Origin: Tricholomella constricta
Taxonomy: Eukaryota; Basidiomycota; Agaricomycetes; Agaricales; Lyophyllaceae
Assembly (NCBI GenBank): GCA_013368375.1
Contig: JAACJP010000009.1
Location: 992,001 to 1,056,000 of the forward strand
DNA length: 64,000 bases
Reading direction: 5' to 3'
In this document: piece by piece, positions 1 to 10,192 of the stretch
Numbering within the stretch: the stretch's first letter is position 1
Layout: every line of letters begins with the position of its first letter
Position numbers and translations under genes: made by a program
Notes under the pieces: generated by a model
Databases searched by the model: none
The model's input: the letters and a program-made list of their open reading frames with translations, nothing else
What the model was told of the DNA's origin: nothing

Positions 1-1321
1 TCATGGACTGAGGCAGCAGGAGGCGGTATGCGAGCGGGGCGACTCGCCTTTGCACGACAAAAGGGCCAAGGTAGCGATGCGACAACTTCTTCGACGGTCG
101 GATCGTAGAAATGTCGGTCGCGTCCAAGTACACCTTGTCGCCAGGCTGGTAGTCGGGCGTTGGGGCGTGTCGCTGGTTGTAATACCGCTCCATGTCGTCT
201 TTGGCCTTTGAAAGCGCCGCCTTGGCTTCCTCCTGTGCTTCCTTCATGTGCTCTACGAACTCGTCGGCCGACTCGTTCTTGGAAGCGCCCCGACGCGGCT
301 CAAAGCCCATGCGTGGATGCCGACCCGTGTCGAGCAGGAAGGGGGTCTGCTGCGTCGCCGAATGTACATGGTTGTTGTAACTGAATTCGGCGTCGGGCAA
401 GAGGTCCTCCCAGTCGTTCTGTCGCTCGTTGCAGAAGACCCGCAAGAACTGTTCCAGCTCCTGGTTGACGCGCTCAGTCTGTCCGTCGGTCTGCGGGTGG
501 TACGCTGTCGAAGCCAACAGTTTGATACCCAGGAGTCTGTACAGTTCGCGTGTGAACTCAGCGACAAACTGTGGACCTCAATCGGAGACGAATGCGTCGG
601 GGAGACCGTGCAGCTTCCAGACGTGGCGACGGTAGAGGTTGGCAGCTCCCAAGGCCGAACAGGTCGTATGCGATGCGATGAAGTGTGCGCGCTTTCCGAC
701 TGAATCCACGACGTTCATGATCGTGTCGTGGCCGTTGGACTCGGGGAGTTCGGTGATGAAGTCTACCGACACAACATTCCATCGGCCTTCAGGAATTGGG
801 AGCGGCTGCAGCTGTCCGACGGGAAGTTGGCGGCGGGGTTTTGTGTGCAAGCACATGTCACAGGTGCTGGTGTACGAGCCGATGAAGCGCGACATCTGGG
901 GCCACCAGTAGTTGCGCGACACCAGTTCCAATGTTTTCCAGCAACCTGGGTGACCGGCGACCTTGGAGTCATGATGCTGTTCCACAATGTGTCGGCGGAG
1001 GTCAGGAACATTCGGGACATAGATCCGTCCATGGAACATGAGCAGACCACCTTCCTCCCCCCACTCGCCGAAGCGTAGGGAGCGGCCGGCGACCTTGGAA
1101 GCCTTGACCAGTTGGGCCGCCTTAGCGACTGCATCTTCTTGTGTGCCATCACGATTGCCCTTGCGAATCGCTTTTACCACATCATCCTCCTCTCCAACCA
1201 GTACAAGACCCTCGGTTGTGCGAATCACGAAGAACTCGGGCTTGAGGAGCACAATGTTGGCATTGTCGCCGCTTCCGTCGCCATGATCAGCGCATCGTGA
1301 TAGCATGTCGGGTTTGCCCAT
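1..1321 (-). pseudogene. Gypsy-A1 integrase (broken)
   Basis: The reading frame from 1321 down encodes the end of the RNase H linker, then the HHCC zinc-binding domain (H-H, then CDMCLHTK) and the start of the catalytic core (VDFITELP, the first Asp). A TGA at 578-580 stops it just after FVSD, where other family members continue with Arg-Gly-Pro, consistent with CGA to TGA. The same frame resumes past the stop with the HPQTDGQTER signature around 480-500, which carries the catalytic Glu neighbourhood, and the C-terminal barrel follows to position 1. The enzyme would insert retrotransposon cDNA into the genome; this copy cannot make it whole. Confidence 0.88.
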
Positions 1322-2157
1322 GCTGCGTCCAGGACGGTGGTGGAGGGCAAAGTCGAAGTTGGCAAGGTAGAGCGACTATCGGGCTTGCCGCCGATTGAGT
1401 TTCTTCGCGGTGAGGAAGTACTCAAGGTTCTTGTGGTCGGTCCAGATCTCCACCTTGTGCTTTGCGCCCTCAACAAAATGCCGCCACTCCTCCAGAGACC
1501 GGATGATCGCTAGCATCTCCTTGTCATGGATCTCGTAGTTCCGCTCGACTGCATTCAAGCTCTTCGAGTAGAACGCAACCGGGTGCCACTTGCCATCGGA
1601 CGGCGACTCTTGCGACAGGACCACGCCCGTTGCAAAGTCGGACGAGTCGGCTTCGATGCGGTACGGTCGGTCGTCGTCGGGGAACATGAGGACTGGCCCC
1701 GATGTGATCGCAGACTTCAGAAGGGCAAAGGCCGACTGCTCCGACTCTCCCCATCGCCAGGCGACGTCTTTGCCAGTCAAGTCAAACAGGGGTCTGGCGT
1801 GGTGCGAGAAGTCCTGAATGAACCGTCGGTAGAAATTGGTGAAGCCTAGGAACACTTGCACCTCTTTCTTGTTCTTCAGTGCCGGCCATTCCGACACTCC
1901 AGCCACCTTGACCGGATCCATTTCCGCTTGCCCGTGCGAGATGATCAACCCAAGATACTCGATCTTGGTCCGCTCAAACTCACATTTCTCGGGCTTTAGG
2001 AACAGCTTATGTTTGCGGATTCGGTCCAATACCAGTCACGCGACCCGACGGTGTTCCTCTAACGTCTTGGTGTAAATTAAGATGTCGTCGAGGTACACGC
2101 AAACAACACCCTCCGCGATCAGGTCGCGGAAGATGTCATTCATCATGGTCTGGAATG

Positions 2158-2510
2158 TGTCGGAAATTCCTGCAAGCCCCGATCAGGAAATTTACCCGAT
2201 CAGGCCTGTTCAGGCAGTTCCAGCATTACATAAGCCTGATCAGTGGCAATCATGTAAATAATCACTTTACAGCTGCTTTACAGAACACCTGTAAACCTTT
2301 GAAAATAACTGTACTTATATACGCATGACCTAAACACCTTATGTACATGGTAAGAGAATTAGTGTAGGGGTAAGTGTGCGTCACTTTCAGAACCTGTACC
2401 CTGAAATGATCTTTGAACACTAATCTGATCAGGCCTGATGAACCAGCCGTGCCGAACAGGCCTGATCAGGCTTGATCAGGCCTGATTTCCCTTTTTAGAA
2501 ATTTCCGACA
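2158..2510. mobile_element. 353-bp MITE inserted in Gypsy-A1 RT
   Basis: The insert begins TGTCGGAAATT and ends AATTTCCGACA apart from one or two mismatches, giving terminal inverted repeats of about 11 bp. Sequence on both sides matches the uninterrupted RT at about 36985-37000. The duplicated target is TG, or ATG if the last base of the right end is counted as target. Both subterminal parts are packed with TGATCAGGCCTGATCAGG-type palindromes. There is no ORF, so it is a non-autonomous DNA element. Confidence 0.85.
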
Positions 2511-2760
2511 TGTGGCGGGGCTGTTCGTGAGGCCGAAGAACATGACGAGCGGCTCGAAGAGACCGCGGTTCGTCCGAAACGCTGCCTTCCATTCATTGCC
2601 TTCCTTGATCCGAGTTGTTGTACCCCCATCGGACGTCCAGCTTGGTGAAGTACTGTGCGCCGCAAAGGTTGTTCACGTTCGCTAATGAGGGGCAGCGGGT
2701 ACCGATTCTTCACCGTGAGCGCGTTGAGCGTCCGATAGTCCTGCACCAGTCGGAGCGACC

Positions 2761-3837
2761 AAACATGAACCATCATCTCGGGAAGTCTCTGCATCGCGAA
2801 AAGCATGCACAAGGCGTAGCCCATCATAAACTAACCCCACGGGAAGTCTCTGCAATGCGAAAGGCATGCAGAAGGCGTAGCCCATAATAAACTATACGGG
2901 AAGTCTCTGCAGTGCTAAAAGCGTGCAGAAGGCGTAGCCCACACCAACAATAATAATAATATGACTGCATGTGTCACTAATACTGGGAAATCTCTGGAAT
3001 TCTATACTGTGTGACCCAGTGCATGCCAGTCCATAATAGTATTGATGCTCTGACCCCTGGTAGACCTGCTGCCCCGAGCCTTCGAGCTCGCCAGTCTCCC
3101 GAGTTTTTGAGACATGCGCAGAGGCCACCTTAGTCATCGATCACGTGCTTCGAACGACGTGAATCGGACCGAAGTGGTCGAAAATTGCGTCCACGCTGCC
3201 TCTGGGGGTAGCTTCTTATTATTACAGGTCGATAACTCAGGTTCCAACACAGGCATCTTCCGCGCACAGCACCCCCAGAGCCACATGTCTCTCACTGAAT
3301 TTTATATTTGTTCAAAAGCATGGCACGATTATAACATATGTTAACATATTGACGCGGAAATGTACATGTGACACAAGCTCAAGCCGACCTTCATCGAAGG
3401 AAGTTTGGGCTCTGTAATTGCATGTTCGACCCGTTCATTGCAATGGGACTAGCGTACTTCAACTGCTAAGCTCACAATCCGAAGTCCTGTGATTTTTTCC
3501 CCAACACAACAACCAAAGTACGGACTCATAATGAAGTCCTCCTCATCCTAAATTAACATAAAATTGAATTATCCTGTTTGAACCTTGGCACAGGCCCAAA
3601 TAAACATGGTTGGGGTTTTTTACACATGATATCTCGAGTTGTGCAGTTTCAGTTATTGTGTCTAGTCTCCGTTTCTTTGAATGGCACATGGGCAAACTAA
3701 TCCGTGAGATTCCGTATATCGCACCGGCAATGGTTTTCCTGTGTCCGTAGCATACATTAGATGCCATGTATGTAGTACGGGCCCTGCTTGTTCTTTTTTG
3801 GGACCGCTGCGGGTAATACATCCATCCATCCATCCAT
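2761..3837. mobile_element. 1,077-bp insertion with 5-bp target duplication CGACC
   Basis: CGACC occurs at 2756-2760 and again at 3838-3842, and removing one copy plus the insert restores the RT sequence seen intact near 37235-37250. The insert starts AAACATG with three short tandem repeats and ends in a run of ATCC units. No convincing ORF, LTR ends or inverted repeats are visible. A microsatellite tail with a short duplication would fit a non-LTR (SINE/LINE-like) insertion, but no A/B box or RT was recognised, so the class is open. Confidence 0.75.
2780..2945. repeat. Three tandem repeats of about 57-61 bp
   Basis: Units beginning GGGAAGTCTCTGCA and ending near GGCGTAGCCCA start at 2780, 2841 and 2898. 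A weaker fourth start (GGGAAATCTCTGG) lies near 2990. They sit at the left end of the 1,077-bp insertion. Confidence 0.85.
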
Positions 3838-4350
3838 CGACCCGTCCTTCTTCTTGATGAAGACAACCGGCGACGCCATGGGCGACTTGGACGGTCGGAT
3901 GCGACCTGTCTCGAGGTTCACCTTGAGGAACACGTTGAGTTCGACTTGCTCAGCCGGTGATAGTGGGTAGACCTTGGTGCCAGACGGCGATGCGCCTGGC
4001 TCCAGTTCGATCGCGTGATCCCACTGCTTGCGATCAGGAAGTTCATCGAATGCGACCTTGGAGAAGACGTCCTCGAAGTCATGGAAGTGCGTTGGGACGG
4101 CGTCGCAGAATGACTTGGGCACAGAGTTCGCAGCATGCACTTCAGCGAGTCGCTGTGATGTCGTCTGACTGGCGCGGATGTGCACTTCGGTCGGAGGAGG
4201 GTGGATTGCAGTCGCAAAGATGCGATCGCCATTCAGGAAGGTCTCCGTAAGGAAGTCGCCCGACTCCGGATCGGGTTCCTCCAGGATTGGGGTGTAAGGG
4301 AGGAACTCATCGGTGTCGGAGTCGTCTTCGACGTAGGGGCTGGTCGGGGC

Positions 4351-5008
4351 TCACAGGTCGGGCTCGACTGTCGGGATTCCTTCCGCCCCACAAGCCCGAA
4401 TGGCGGCTCGCAGCTTGGTGCGTGAGTGACGCTCCTCCTTGACTTCAACCTTGCAGGTGTCACAACGTGTCAGCGCTCGAATCATTTTCACCTTTCCCGT
4501 CGCCCAATCAATGTCGGGGTTGTGGTCTCGGAGCCAGGTGAATGCGAGAATGAGATCCTGCTTCCCAATACCCGCGACTGCGAACAGAATGCGCTCAGAG
4601 TGACCGTCGTAACGTAAGACTGTGTCCACGACGTATTCAATGGGGCCCGCCTCATTAGGGGTTCCGTCAACATTGTAGGCACGTGTCGGGCGATTCAGCC
4701 GTCGCATATTCAGCTTGAGCTTTTCAACGAAGGCAGTGTTGATGAAGCAGGCCGAAGCCCCGCTGTCAACGAGGGCAGCGAGTGAATGCGTCTCTTGGGT
4801 GTCGGTGGTCTCGAGCTCGACCTTGAGCAGGGATAAGGAGTCGGGGGAGGCGGCGATCACAAAGCGACGGGGCAGTCGCTTTTCCCAGCGCGGTAGTCCG
4901 CGACGCGACAGTACGGTCGGCTTGGTCGAAGCGACCGAAGGAGATGGGTCTGGTCAGGAGAGGGTTGTACGTCTTCGTTGATTGGTTCGCCCGTAGAAGT
5001 AGCAGCAA
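4351..5008 (-). pseudogene. Gypsy-A1 retropepsin-like protease region
   Basis: Contains an aspartyl protease core with the active-site motif LVDSGASACFI near 4760. The usual role is processing of the Gag-Pol precursor inside retrotransposon particles. Compared with the sister copy at 37991-38356, this copy has about 50 extra bases upstream of the motif (about 4870-4930) that disturb the frame joining it to the putative pol start (the ATG at 5008). It lies downstream of gag after a non-coding gap of about 90 bases. Confidence 0.75.
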
Positions 5009-5095
5009 TATTAAGTATATTGGGATACTCTACAGATAGGGGGGCGAACCGATTACGACTAGACAACGGGGGCGTACTTTTCACCCGTTGTGCGA

Positions 5096-6316
5096 CTAAA
5101 AATCCTCCATCGTGTCCAAGACGGTCAGGTCGGCCGACTCTGGTGTCGGGTTGGCCGGGATCGCGTCCTTACACGCCAATAGCTGCATGATCAGCTCATC
5201 CAGCTCCTCTGGCATGATGTGGCGCAGGTCAAAGCGCTTTGGGCAGTCACGCCAGAAGTGCCCCGGCTGCTTGCACCGATGACAGGTGTTGTCCTGAACG
5301 GGACGTCCACGGAGCCGATCGATGTCCATAGGGACACCTGGGGGAAGAGACGGCATCACGGGCATGCTGAGAAAGTGCGCCGGTGCCGACACACGAACGG
5401 GAGCAGTTGGTGGGGCAGTGGGTCGCCATCGGAGCATGGGCGCGGCCACAGGCGTCGGGATGGGGGCCGTCGGGTGACTCGCAGTCGGGACTGTCAGGGC
5501 CGACCGACGGTGGAAGTCCTCTTCGGTCCTCATGATGAAGTCCTGGGAGCGGGCGATCGCTAGCCAGTCCTCGATCTTGGAGTCGTTGGGCCGACCCGTG
5601 GTGATGCTCCCAAGCCTCCTTGAGAGCTTCGGGTCCATGCCCCGACGGAATTTGAGGACCAGATGGCGGCCGTCTGGGTAATCGGCCTTGATCCACAGGG
5701 CCTTGAACGAGTCGATGTACTCGTCGATGGTGTGCCCATTCTGGAAGTACGCTGTCGACTCAACGGTGAGCGCAGCGTTGGCGACCTCGTCGAACAGGAA
5801 GAACTCCTTCTCGAAGTTCGACGCGAAGTCCTTCCAGGTCAGGAATGCGCACTTAACCGACCCATACTGAAAGACCCGACCGACGAAGTCGGCGGCGCGA
5901 CCGTGTTGCATGTACGACAACACCCAGCTGATTCGGGCGTGGTCGTCGGCGAACTGTCCGACGCTCAGGGAGAAGTAGAGCTGGCACACGTTCCAGAAGG
6001 CGCGGCCACCCGATCGAGCGCCGTCGTACACGGGAGGGGGCGACGGCCAAATGTGCGATCCCAATCGCGGAGGGGGAGGAGACGTCGGCAGGGGCTGCAC
6101 CGGCGTCACGGGGGTCGTAGGTGCTGCTGGGGAGGCAGCGGAGGGGTTCCCCAAAATTATGGTATCTAAAAGAGCGGCGATGCGGTCCATGGTGGCCGAG
6201 TTGGTGGTGTTGGATCGGGAGAGAGCCGACATTGCAGTTTCAAGGCTTGCCAGTCGCTCCTCTGGCGTGAGCGCAGCAGGAGATGGAGGCGTGTCAAATT
6301 CACCAAAGTCGGACAT
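5096..6316 (-). CDS. Gypsy-A1 Gag (406 aa, open)
   Basis: A full-length ORF for a Ty3/Gypsy capsid protein. An N-terminal helical segment and a Pro-rich stretch (residues about 60-95) precede the retrotransposon gag/capsid domain (about 110-270), and a single CCHC zinc knuckle (CHRCKQPGHFWRDC) sits near residue 345. Gag assembles the particle and binds element RNA. The start ATG at 6316 is about 130 bases inside the LTR end at 6444, leaving room for a primer site and leader. No stop codons are seen, unlike pol in the same element. Close copies lie at 38444-39052. Confidence 0.85.
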   Translation of the reverse strand: MSDFGEFDTPPSPAALTPEERLASLETAMSALSRSNTTNSATMDRIAALLDTIILGNPSAASPAAPTTPVTPVQPLPTSPPPPRLGSHIWPSPPPVYDGARSGGRAFWNVCQLYFSLSVGQFADDHARISWVLSYMQHGRAADFVGRVFQYGSVKCAFLTWKDFASNFEKEFFLFDEVANAALTVESTAYFQNGHTIDEYIDSFKALWIKADYPDGRHLVLKFRRGMDPKLSRRLGSITTGRPNDSKIEDWLAIARSQDFIMRTEEDFHRRSALTVPTASHPTAPIPTPVAAPMLRWRPTAPPTAPVRVSAPAHFLSMPVMPSLPPGVPMDIDRLRGRPVQDNTCHRCKQPGHFWRDCPKRFDLRHIMPEELDELIMQLLACKDAIPANPTPESADLTVLDTMEDF

Positions 6317-6428
6317 CTCGAGACGGGACTGGGTGACGATCGGAGCAGGCGCGCGCTGGACGGGTTGCGTGTAGCAGACACGTGTTTCGGCGCGGAGGCT
6401 GATCGGTCGGCTTCATCGGGTCTCAGGT

Positions 6429-6441
6429 TTTACACTATTCT
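6429..6441 (-). other. Putative self-priming primer-binding site of Gypsy-A1
   Basis: Two bases inside the LTR edge, the minus strand reads AGAATAGTGTAAA. Its exact 13-base reverse complement, TTTACACTATTCT, occurs in the LTR (6561-6573, minus strand) at the predicted RNA start. In Tf1 of fission yeast, the RNA 5' end anneals to such a site instead of a tRNA. Confidence 0.6.
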
Positions 6442-6443
6442 GC

Positions 6444-6936
6444 TGTTAGGGCAACCCTTACAGCGGAGCACTATCTCACTGGCAAGGGGGAATCCGAAGT
6501 TATATTGATGTACAGTAAACGAAGGTAAGTAAGGCTTACCTGGCAAGGGGGAATCCGAAGAGAATAGTGTAAAGGATTCCCAAATGCCAGGGGGCCGACT
6601 ATATATGAGTGTAGGACGTGAGGGGCGGTCCTCCAGAGTGTACTGTACATGTAATAATAACGAATGGTGTGCGGCGCGTGTATGGACACGTTCCCGTCGC
6701 TGTCCGATCCTCGTGGCTCAGGGTACGGGCACGAGGCGGGACAGCCGATGTCGGGGTGTCGGGTCGTCGGGATCGGCGTCGGGCGCCCGCAGGGAAGGAG
6801 GGAAAACGACAGGAAGTGAATAAGTATGTACACTGACACTTAGGTCGGGATCGCGATCGGTCGGTCAGGGGCGAGCGCATGAGTCGGAGGAACGATCTGT
6901 GAGCGTCGGAGGGCGCAAACAGGAGTTCCCCTGACA
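6444..6936 (-). repeat. 5' LTR of Gypsy-A1 (493 bp)
   Basis: Bounded by TGTTAGGG on the left and CCCTGACA on the right, near-perfect inverted LTR ends. Internal gag sequence lies on its left and foreign integrase sequence on its right. It holds a duplicated 19-20 bp motif (GGCAAGGGGGAATCCGAAG at about 6482 and 6543) and a TATA box on the minus strand. Confidence 0.8.
6600..6606 (-). promoter_or_regulatory. TATA box of Gypsy-A1 LTR promoter
   Basis: Minus strand TATATAG, about 27 bases upstream of position 6573, where the sequence complementary to the putative primer site begins. This spacing suits a fungal TATA promoter and would place the RNA 5' end at that repeat. Confidence 0.55.
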
Positions 6937-7247
6937 TGTATGAACCAATGAAGTGTGACACCTGGGGCCACCAGTAGTTGTGTGACACCAGCTCTAGTGT
7001 CTTCCAGTGACTGGGGTGACCAGTGACATTGGAGTCATGGTGCTGCTCTATGATGCGTCGACGAAGGTCAGGAACATTCAGGATGTAGATCTGTCCATGG
7101 AATGTGAGCAGACTGCCTTCCTCCCCCCACTCGCTGAAGCATAGGGAGCGGCTGGCGACCTTAGAAGCCTTGACCAGTTGTGCCACCTTGCAACCGCATC
7201 CTCCTGGGCACCGTTGCAATTGCCCTTGTGAATCGCTTTCAGCACAT
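6937..7247 (-). pseudogene. Gypsy-A2: integrase zinc-finger fragment
   Basis: A minus-strand fragment similar to 860-1175 of Gypsy-A1: the integrase HHCC region (RRRIIEQHHDS, then NYWWPQVSHFIGSYM) with many C-to-T type differences. It is truncated on the left by Gypsy-A1 itself and ends near 7247 in unrelated sequence. It is a relic and the insertion target of Gypsy-A1. Confidence 0.85.
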
Positions 7248-7389
7248 CGTGACACGGGCTTTGCAGATACCATTCTGGCCATTCATGGTAAAGAGTCACG
7301 CACGCGCTACATCAGAAGTGAGCTCCATAATAATGTCGATTGTCATAACTAGCTTCAGTTAATCTTTTCTCTACCCCTCTCGTCTCTCT
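7248..7389. other. Short unassigned gap
   Basis: Between the end of the Gypsy-A2 similarity and the Harbinger transposase. Some of it should be the Harbinger 3' flank. No gene or clear inverted end was found. Confidence 0.4.
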
Positions 7390-8808
7390 TTATTCCATCC
7401 TATCACTTGAAATTTCATTCTCTAATCGTCTCTGATAATCCTCCCACATTTCTTGAGCAATTACATCTCGTGCTGCGCTTGCGCAATCCTTCTCCGCCTG
7501 TGATACGTGACCTCTGAGATGAGTAGGGTTGATGCGAGAAATATGTGATCCCTCTGGTGCATGATGCTTGTCTATGTCAGCCTCGTCGGCAGGGTCTTTA
7601 GTGGGAATGAAATTGTGTAGTGCTCCCAGTGCAAGAGGTACCTTGGCTTGAGTGTTGAGACTGTATTCTGGAGATGCGACCATGAGCTTGAACCAACGCT
7701 TGCAGACACCGAAAATGTGCTCGATAACATTTCGCAGGGACGAATGTCGAAGATTGAAGAGTTCTTTGTAGTTTACTGGCCTGTAAATTAGGGATCAGGC
7801 TTGTCCTGACAAGACATGTATAGGTCACATACCTCAAATTACTTTGCTCCCATTCTTTCAGATGGTAGTGTACACCTCGATATGGAACGAGCAGTGTGTC
7901 ACACAGGGGAACCCTGCATCACCAAGGTAGTATGTTCCAGGAGCAATAGGAAAATCAGTACAACGTGCATTATCAAACACGCGACTGTCTGATGCGCTAC
8001 CTTCCCAGCCACTGAGAAGATAGCAGAATAAAAGAGAAAATTGACATGCAGCCATTAGATTGGTTGAAAGACGGCCCTTGCGGCTGCGATATCTTGACAT
8101 ATCCAGTTCAGAGACAAAAGCGTCCAGCAAGGATCCATCGACGGCGCCACGGCAGTTGGAAAAGAAAGGATAAAACCTTGAATCATTGTGAATCTCTGGT
8201 GGGATCTCATCTGCAGGTGGTAGGCAGACATATACATTATAAAACTCTTTTGAAATGAGCATATTGAGGATCCGATGGAAGCACCTAATTTAATGAGATC
8301 ACAATCAGATAATAGCATGCACAGAGTCACTTTACTTTGAAATAGTAGCTCCACTTCGTTGGAATTGTTCTTGCATCTCCATATTCCCTAGTCTAGTGCG
8401 CACAATGCGGAGGAATATTGCCAGCTGCTCCTCAGCTTGCACATGTTGTGTGTCATGTAATCCACAGCGCCATTCAAGTTCTCGAAGGAGCTCATGAAAT
8501 ACAAAGCGCTCCATGCCAAATTGTTGCTGAAAACGCATAGGATGGCCTGTAGCCTAGTTAAGTATCATAATTACTTCACCAAGACATATATAAGTTACCC
8601 TTCAAAAGTTCTTGAAGCCATCTCTGACCTGTGAGCACGGATGTGTGCATTGGCACTTTATCAATATATCTTGCTGCATGTGCAGAGGTTGCCACTGCAG
8701 CCCCAATTGCAGCTAGTAAGATCACTGCTTTCCTGTGCTTATTCTGCCTGATCTTATGGGTTGGTAGTTGTTTTTGAGGAGATCTAGAGCAGAAAGTCGG
8801 CGCCATGA
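7390..8808 (-). pseudogene. PIF/Harbinger (HARBI1-like) DDE transposase, four exons, frameshifted
   Basis: The exons in order (minus) show the N-terminal block YIDKVPMHTSVLTG (about 8640), a helix-turn-helix-like block (EEQLAIFLRIVRT, QRSGATIS; 8332-8538), then the DDE_Tnp_4 nuclease. The first Asp is in CRGAVDGSL, the second in SASDSRVFDNA, and the Glu in NVIEHIFGVCKRWFK (about 7700). Introns of about 45-55 bp with GT-AG ends separate them. A one-base loss near 7905 shifts the frame just after YYLGDAGFP; the restored frame encodes the usual YRGVHYHLKEW block. This family cuts and pastes DNA at TWA targets. The copy is inactive, and its inverted ends are not certain (possible right end GGGGCC before TTA at about 8975). 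Confidence 0.85.
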
Positions 8809-8975
8809 AGGTAGAAGATAGAATTACTGTTATCTCGGTACTATCTGCCGTGGCGATCAATTATCTTGATGTGACTTGCTCATGACAATCAGTGACCTGT
8901 CATGACAAACTTGTGACTATAGGCCAAGCGAAACCTAACTAGACCTAACCGACTACTAGCCCGGTTGCTGAAAGG

Positions 8976-9676
8976 GGCCTTACGCTTTCCCACGCACGAT
9001 CACTGTCTCCTGGATAAAGCGACAGGATCGCCAGTTGCCATTTTGCGTGGGTGCCATTGTTGAATTCCTCGAGTTGCTCCCATAGGTCAGCGGTGTCAAT
9101 GTTGATATATCGAGTCGTGTGTATTTTCTTCTCTTGGTCGTCGGTAACATTGCTCTCGATGAATAAACAGTCTAGATTGGAGAAGTATCGTCAGAGCTCA
9201 CGCGCGCGTTCAGGTGTGAACGTCAGCGCTGAACTTTGTCCTCGTGCAGGCATCGGTTTTGCAGTAACTGGTGGCTGTTCCATTGTCGGGGGTATGGTTG
9301 GTATCTGTTTCAGGAAAGGGGATGGCGAGGGGGAGTTCGGTGGTGTGATAGATTCTGAGTTGTCAGAAGGTGTCAGCGATAGAGAAGGGAGTCTGAAGTC
9401 GACATTCTGATCGGTAGTAGGGGGTTCCAAAGGGTTATAGGAGAGGGGACTAGGATTGTTGTGAGTTGCGCGGTGCGGGGTTATGGAGCAAAAGAGCGGA
9501 GAGAGGGATTCTGAGTCAGTGTCGGCTTGTCTGAAAGTAGCGCAAATTTTGGCGTGGAGGGTTTGAGTTCTAGCTTCTTGTCTGGTTGCGGGCGGAATGA
9601 TTGCCACGTCAGAGAGAGTTTTTAGGAGGTCACGTGTTCGGCGGTGGTTTTTAAGACCCTCGCAGTGGGCTCCAGA
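8976..9676 (-). pseudogene. Gag N-terminal fragment of a Gypsy-C relative
   Basis: Minus-strand coding sequence closely similar to the start of Gypsy-C gag (49030-49790). Shared landmarks are the ESLSPLF block, KPMPARGQSSA followed by ERAREL, and DTADLWEQLEEF. A TGA follows ERAREL at about 9190. The primer site (TGGAGCCCACTGCGAGGG) lies at about 9656-9673 next to the LTR. The fragment breaks off at about 8975, where the Harbinger-side sequence begins. Relic of a tRNA-primed Gypsy element. Confidence 0.85.
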
Positions 9677-10192
9677 ATGATAGAGCTAGAAGGCCTGTAG
9701 GTGCTGTGCACAACAACAAAACAATTAACAACTAAAAAGGGCAAGAAGTGTTAAAAGTTCCCAAACATGCAAGTGTGCCGAGGTTGAAGATGGTTGGTAT
9801 AAGAAGGCAAAGTTGTATCTGACCTGTAAGTGGTGGAACCGACAAGGTTACAACAAATGCAATGATACACAATCAGTTGCGACTAGTGTTGGTCGGGGAC
9901 ACGACTGGTGTGTTGGTTGTGCGATGATGAGATAGATGAGACTAACAAGGAGAACTCATGGGTTCTGATAACAAATACTGACTGGACGATGGCAATGAAT
10001 ACAAGTTTTACAATGAGGGCGACCATTTGCGATGAGTCCTATGATTGGAACAACTCTGAGATGATGAGGAACAAAGGTTTTTGAGCTGTTGACTCTGTTG
10101 AGGGATAATATGGGCTGTAATTCACTGGGGATTGTATGTACTACATGGTGCACCTTTTGTAATTTACGACAGAGTTACCATTCCTAAGAATG
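9677..10192 (-). repeat. LTR of the Gypsy-C relative
   Basis: On the minus strand it aligns along its whole length with 48483-49003. Shared landmarks are CCAGTGAATTA, AGCTCAAAAACC, GAGTTCTCC, GTTTGGGAACTTTTAACACTTCT and GGCCTTCTAGCTCTATCA. The two are clearly diverged, so this copy is older. The outer end is set by where similarity stops and is accurate to perhaps 10 bases. Confidence 0.7.

Larger units (their letters stand above)
1322..4350 (-). pseudogene. Gypsy-A1 reverse transcriptase-RNase H (three pieces)
   Basis: RT-RNase H coding sequence is present in three blocks: 3838-4350 (RT N-terminus), 2511-2760 (RT middle) and 1322-2157 (RT end, thumb, RNase H with TDHKNLEYF). The gaps are insertions of 1,077 bp (2761-3837) and 353 bp (2158-2510). 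Removing them restores alignment with the uninterrupted copy at 36204-37891. A TAG at 1376-1378 replaces the Trp codon (TGG) seen at the matching place in that copy. The catalytic YLDD box lies in the 2060-2110 block, adjoining the MITE. Non-functional. Confidence 0.88.
1..6936 (-). mobile_element. Gypsy-A1: Ty3/Gypsy LTR retrotransposon, 5' LTR to mid-integrase, degenerate
   Basis: Reading leftward, the element runs from its 5' LTR (6444-6936) through gag, protease, reverse transcriptase, RNase H and integrase, and continues past the left window edge, so the 3' LTR is not seen. The order gag-PR-RT-RH-INT is that of Ty3/Gypsy. Nonsense changes at 578-580 and 1376-1378 and two insertions (2158-2510, 2761-3837) make pol non-functional; gag is still open. 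The element lies inside another fragment of the same family (6937-7247): the right LTR edge abuts integrase sequence matching positions of about 860-870 in this copy. Confidence 0.9.

Noticed and set aside
253..567. Open frame of 104 codons on the minus strand
   Set aside because: Off-frame shadow of the Gypsy-A1 integrase, whose real frame shows HPQTDGQTER.
7248..8975. Defined Harbinger inverted ends
   Set aside because: GGGCTTTGCAG on the left and GGCCCCTTTCAGC on the right look alike, but no matching 3-bp TWA duplication was found.
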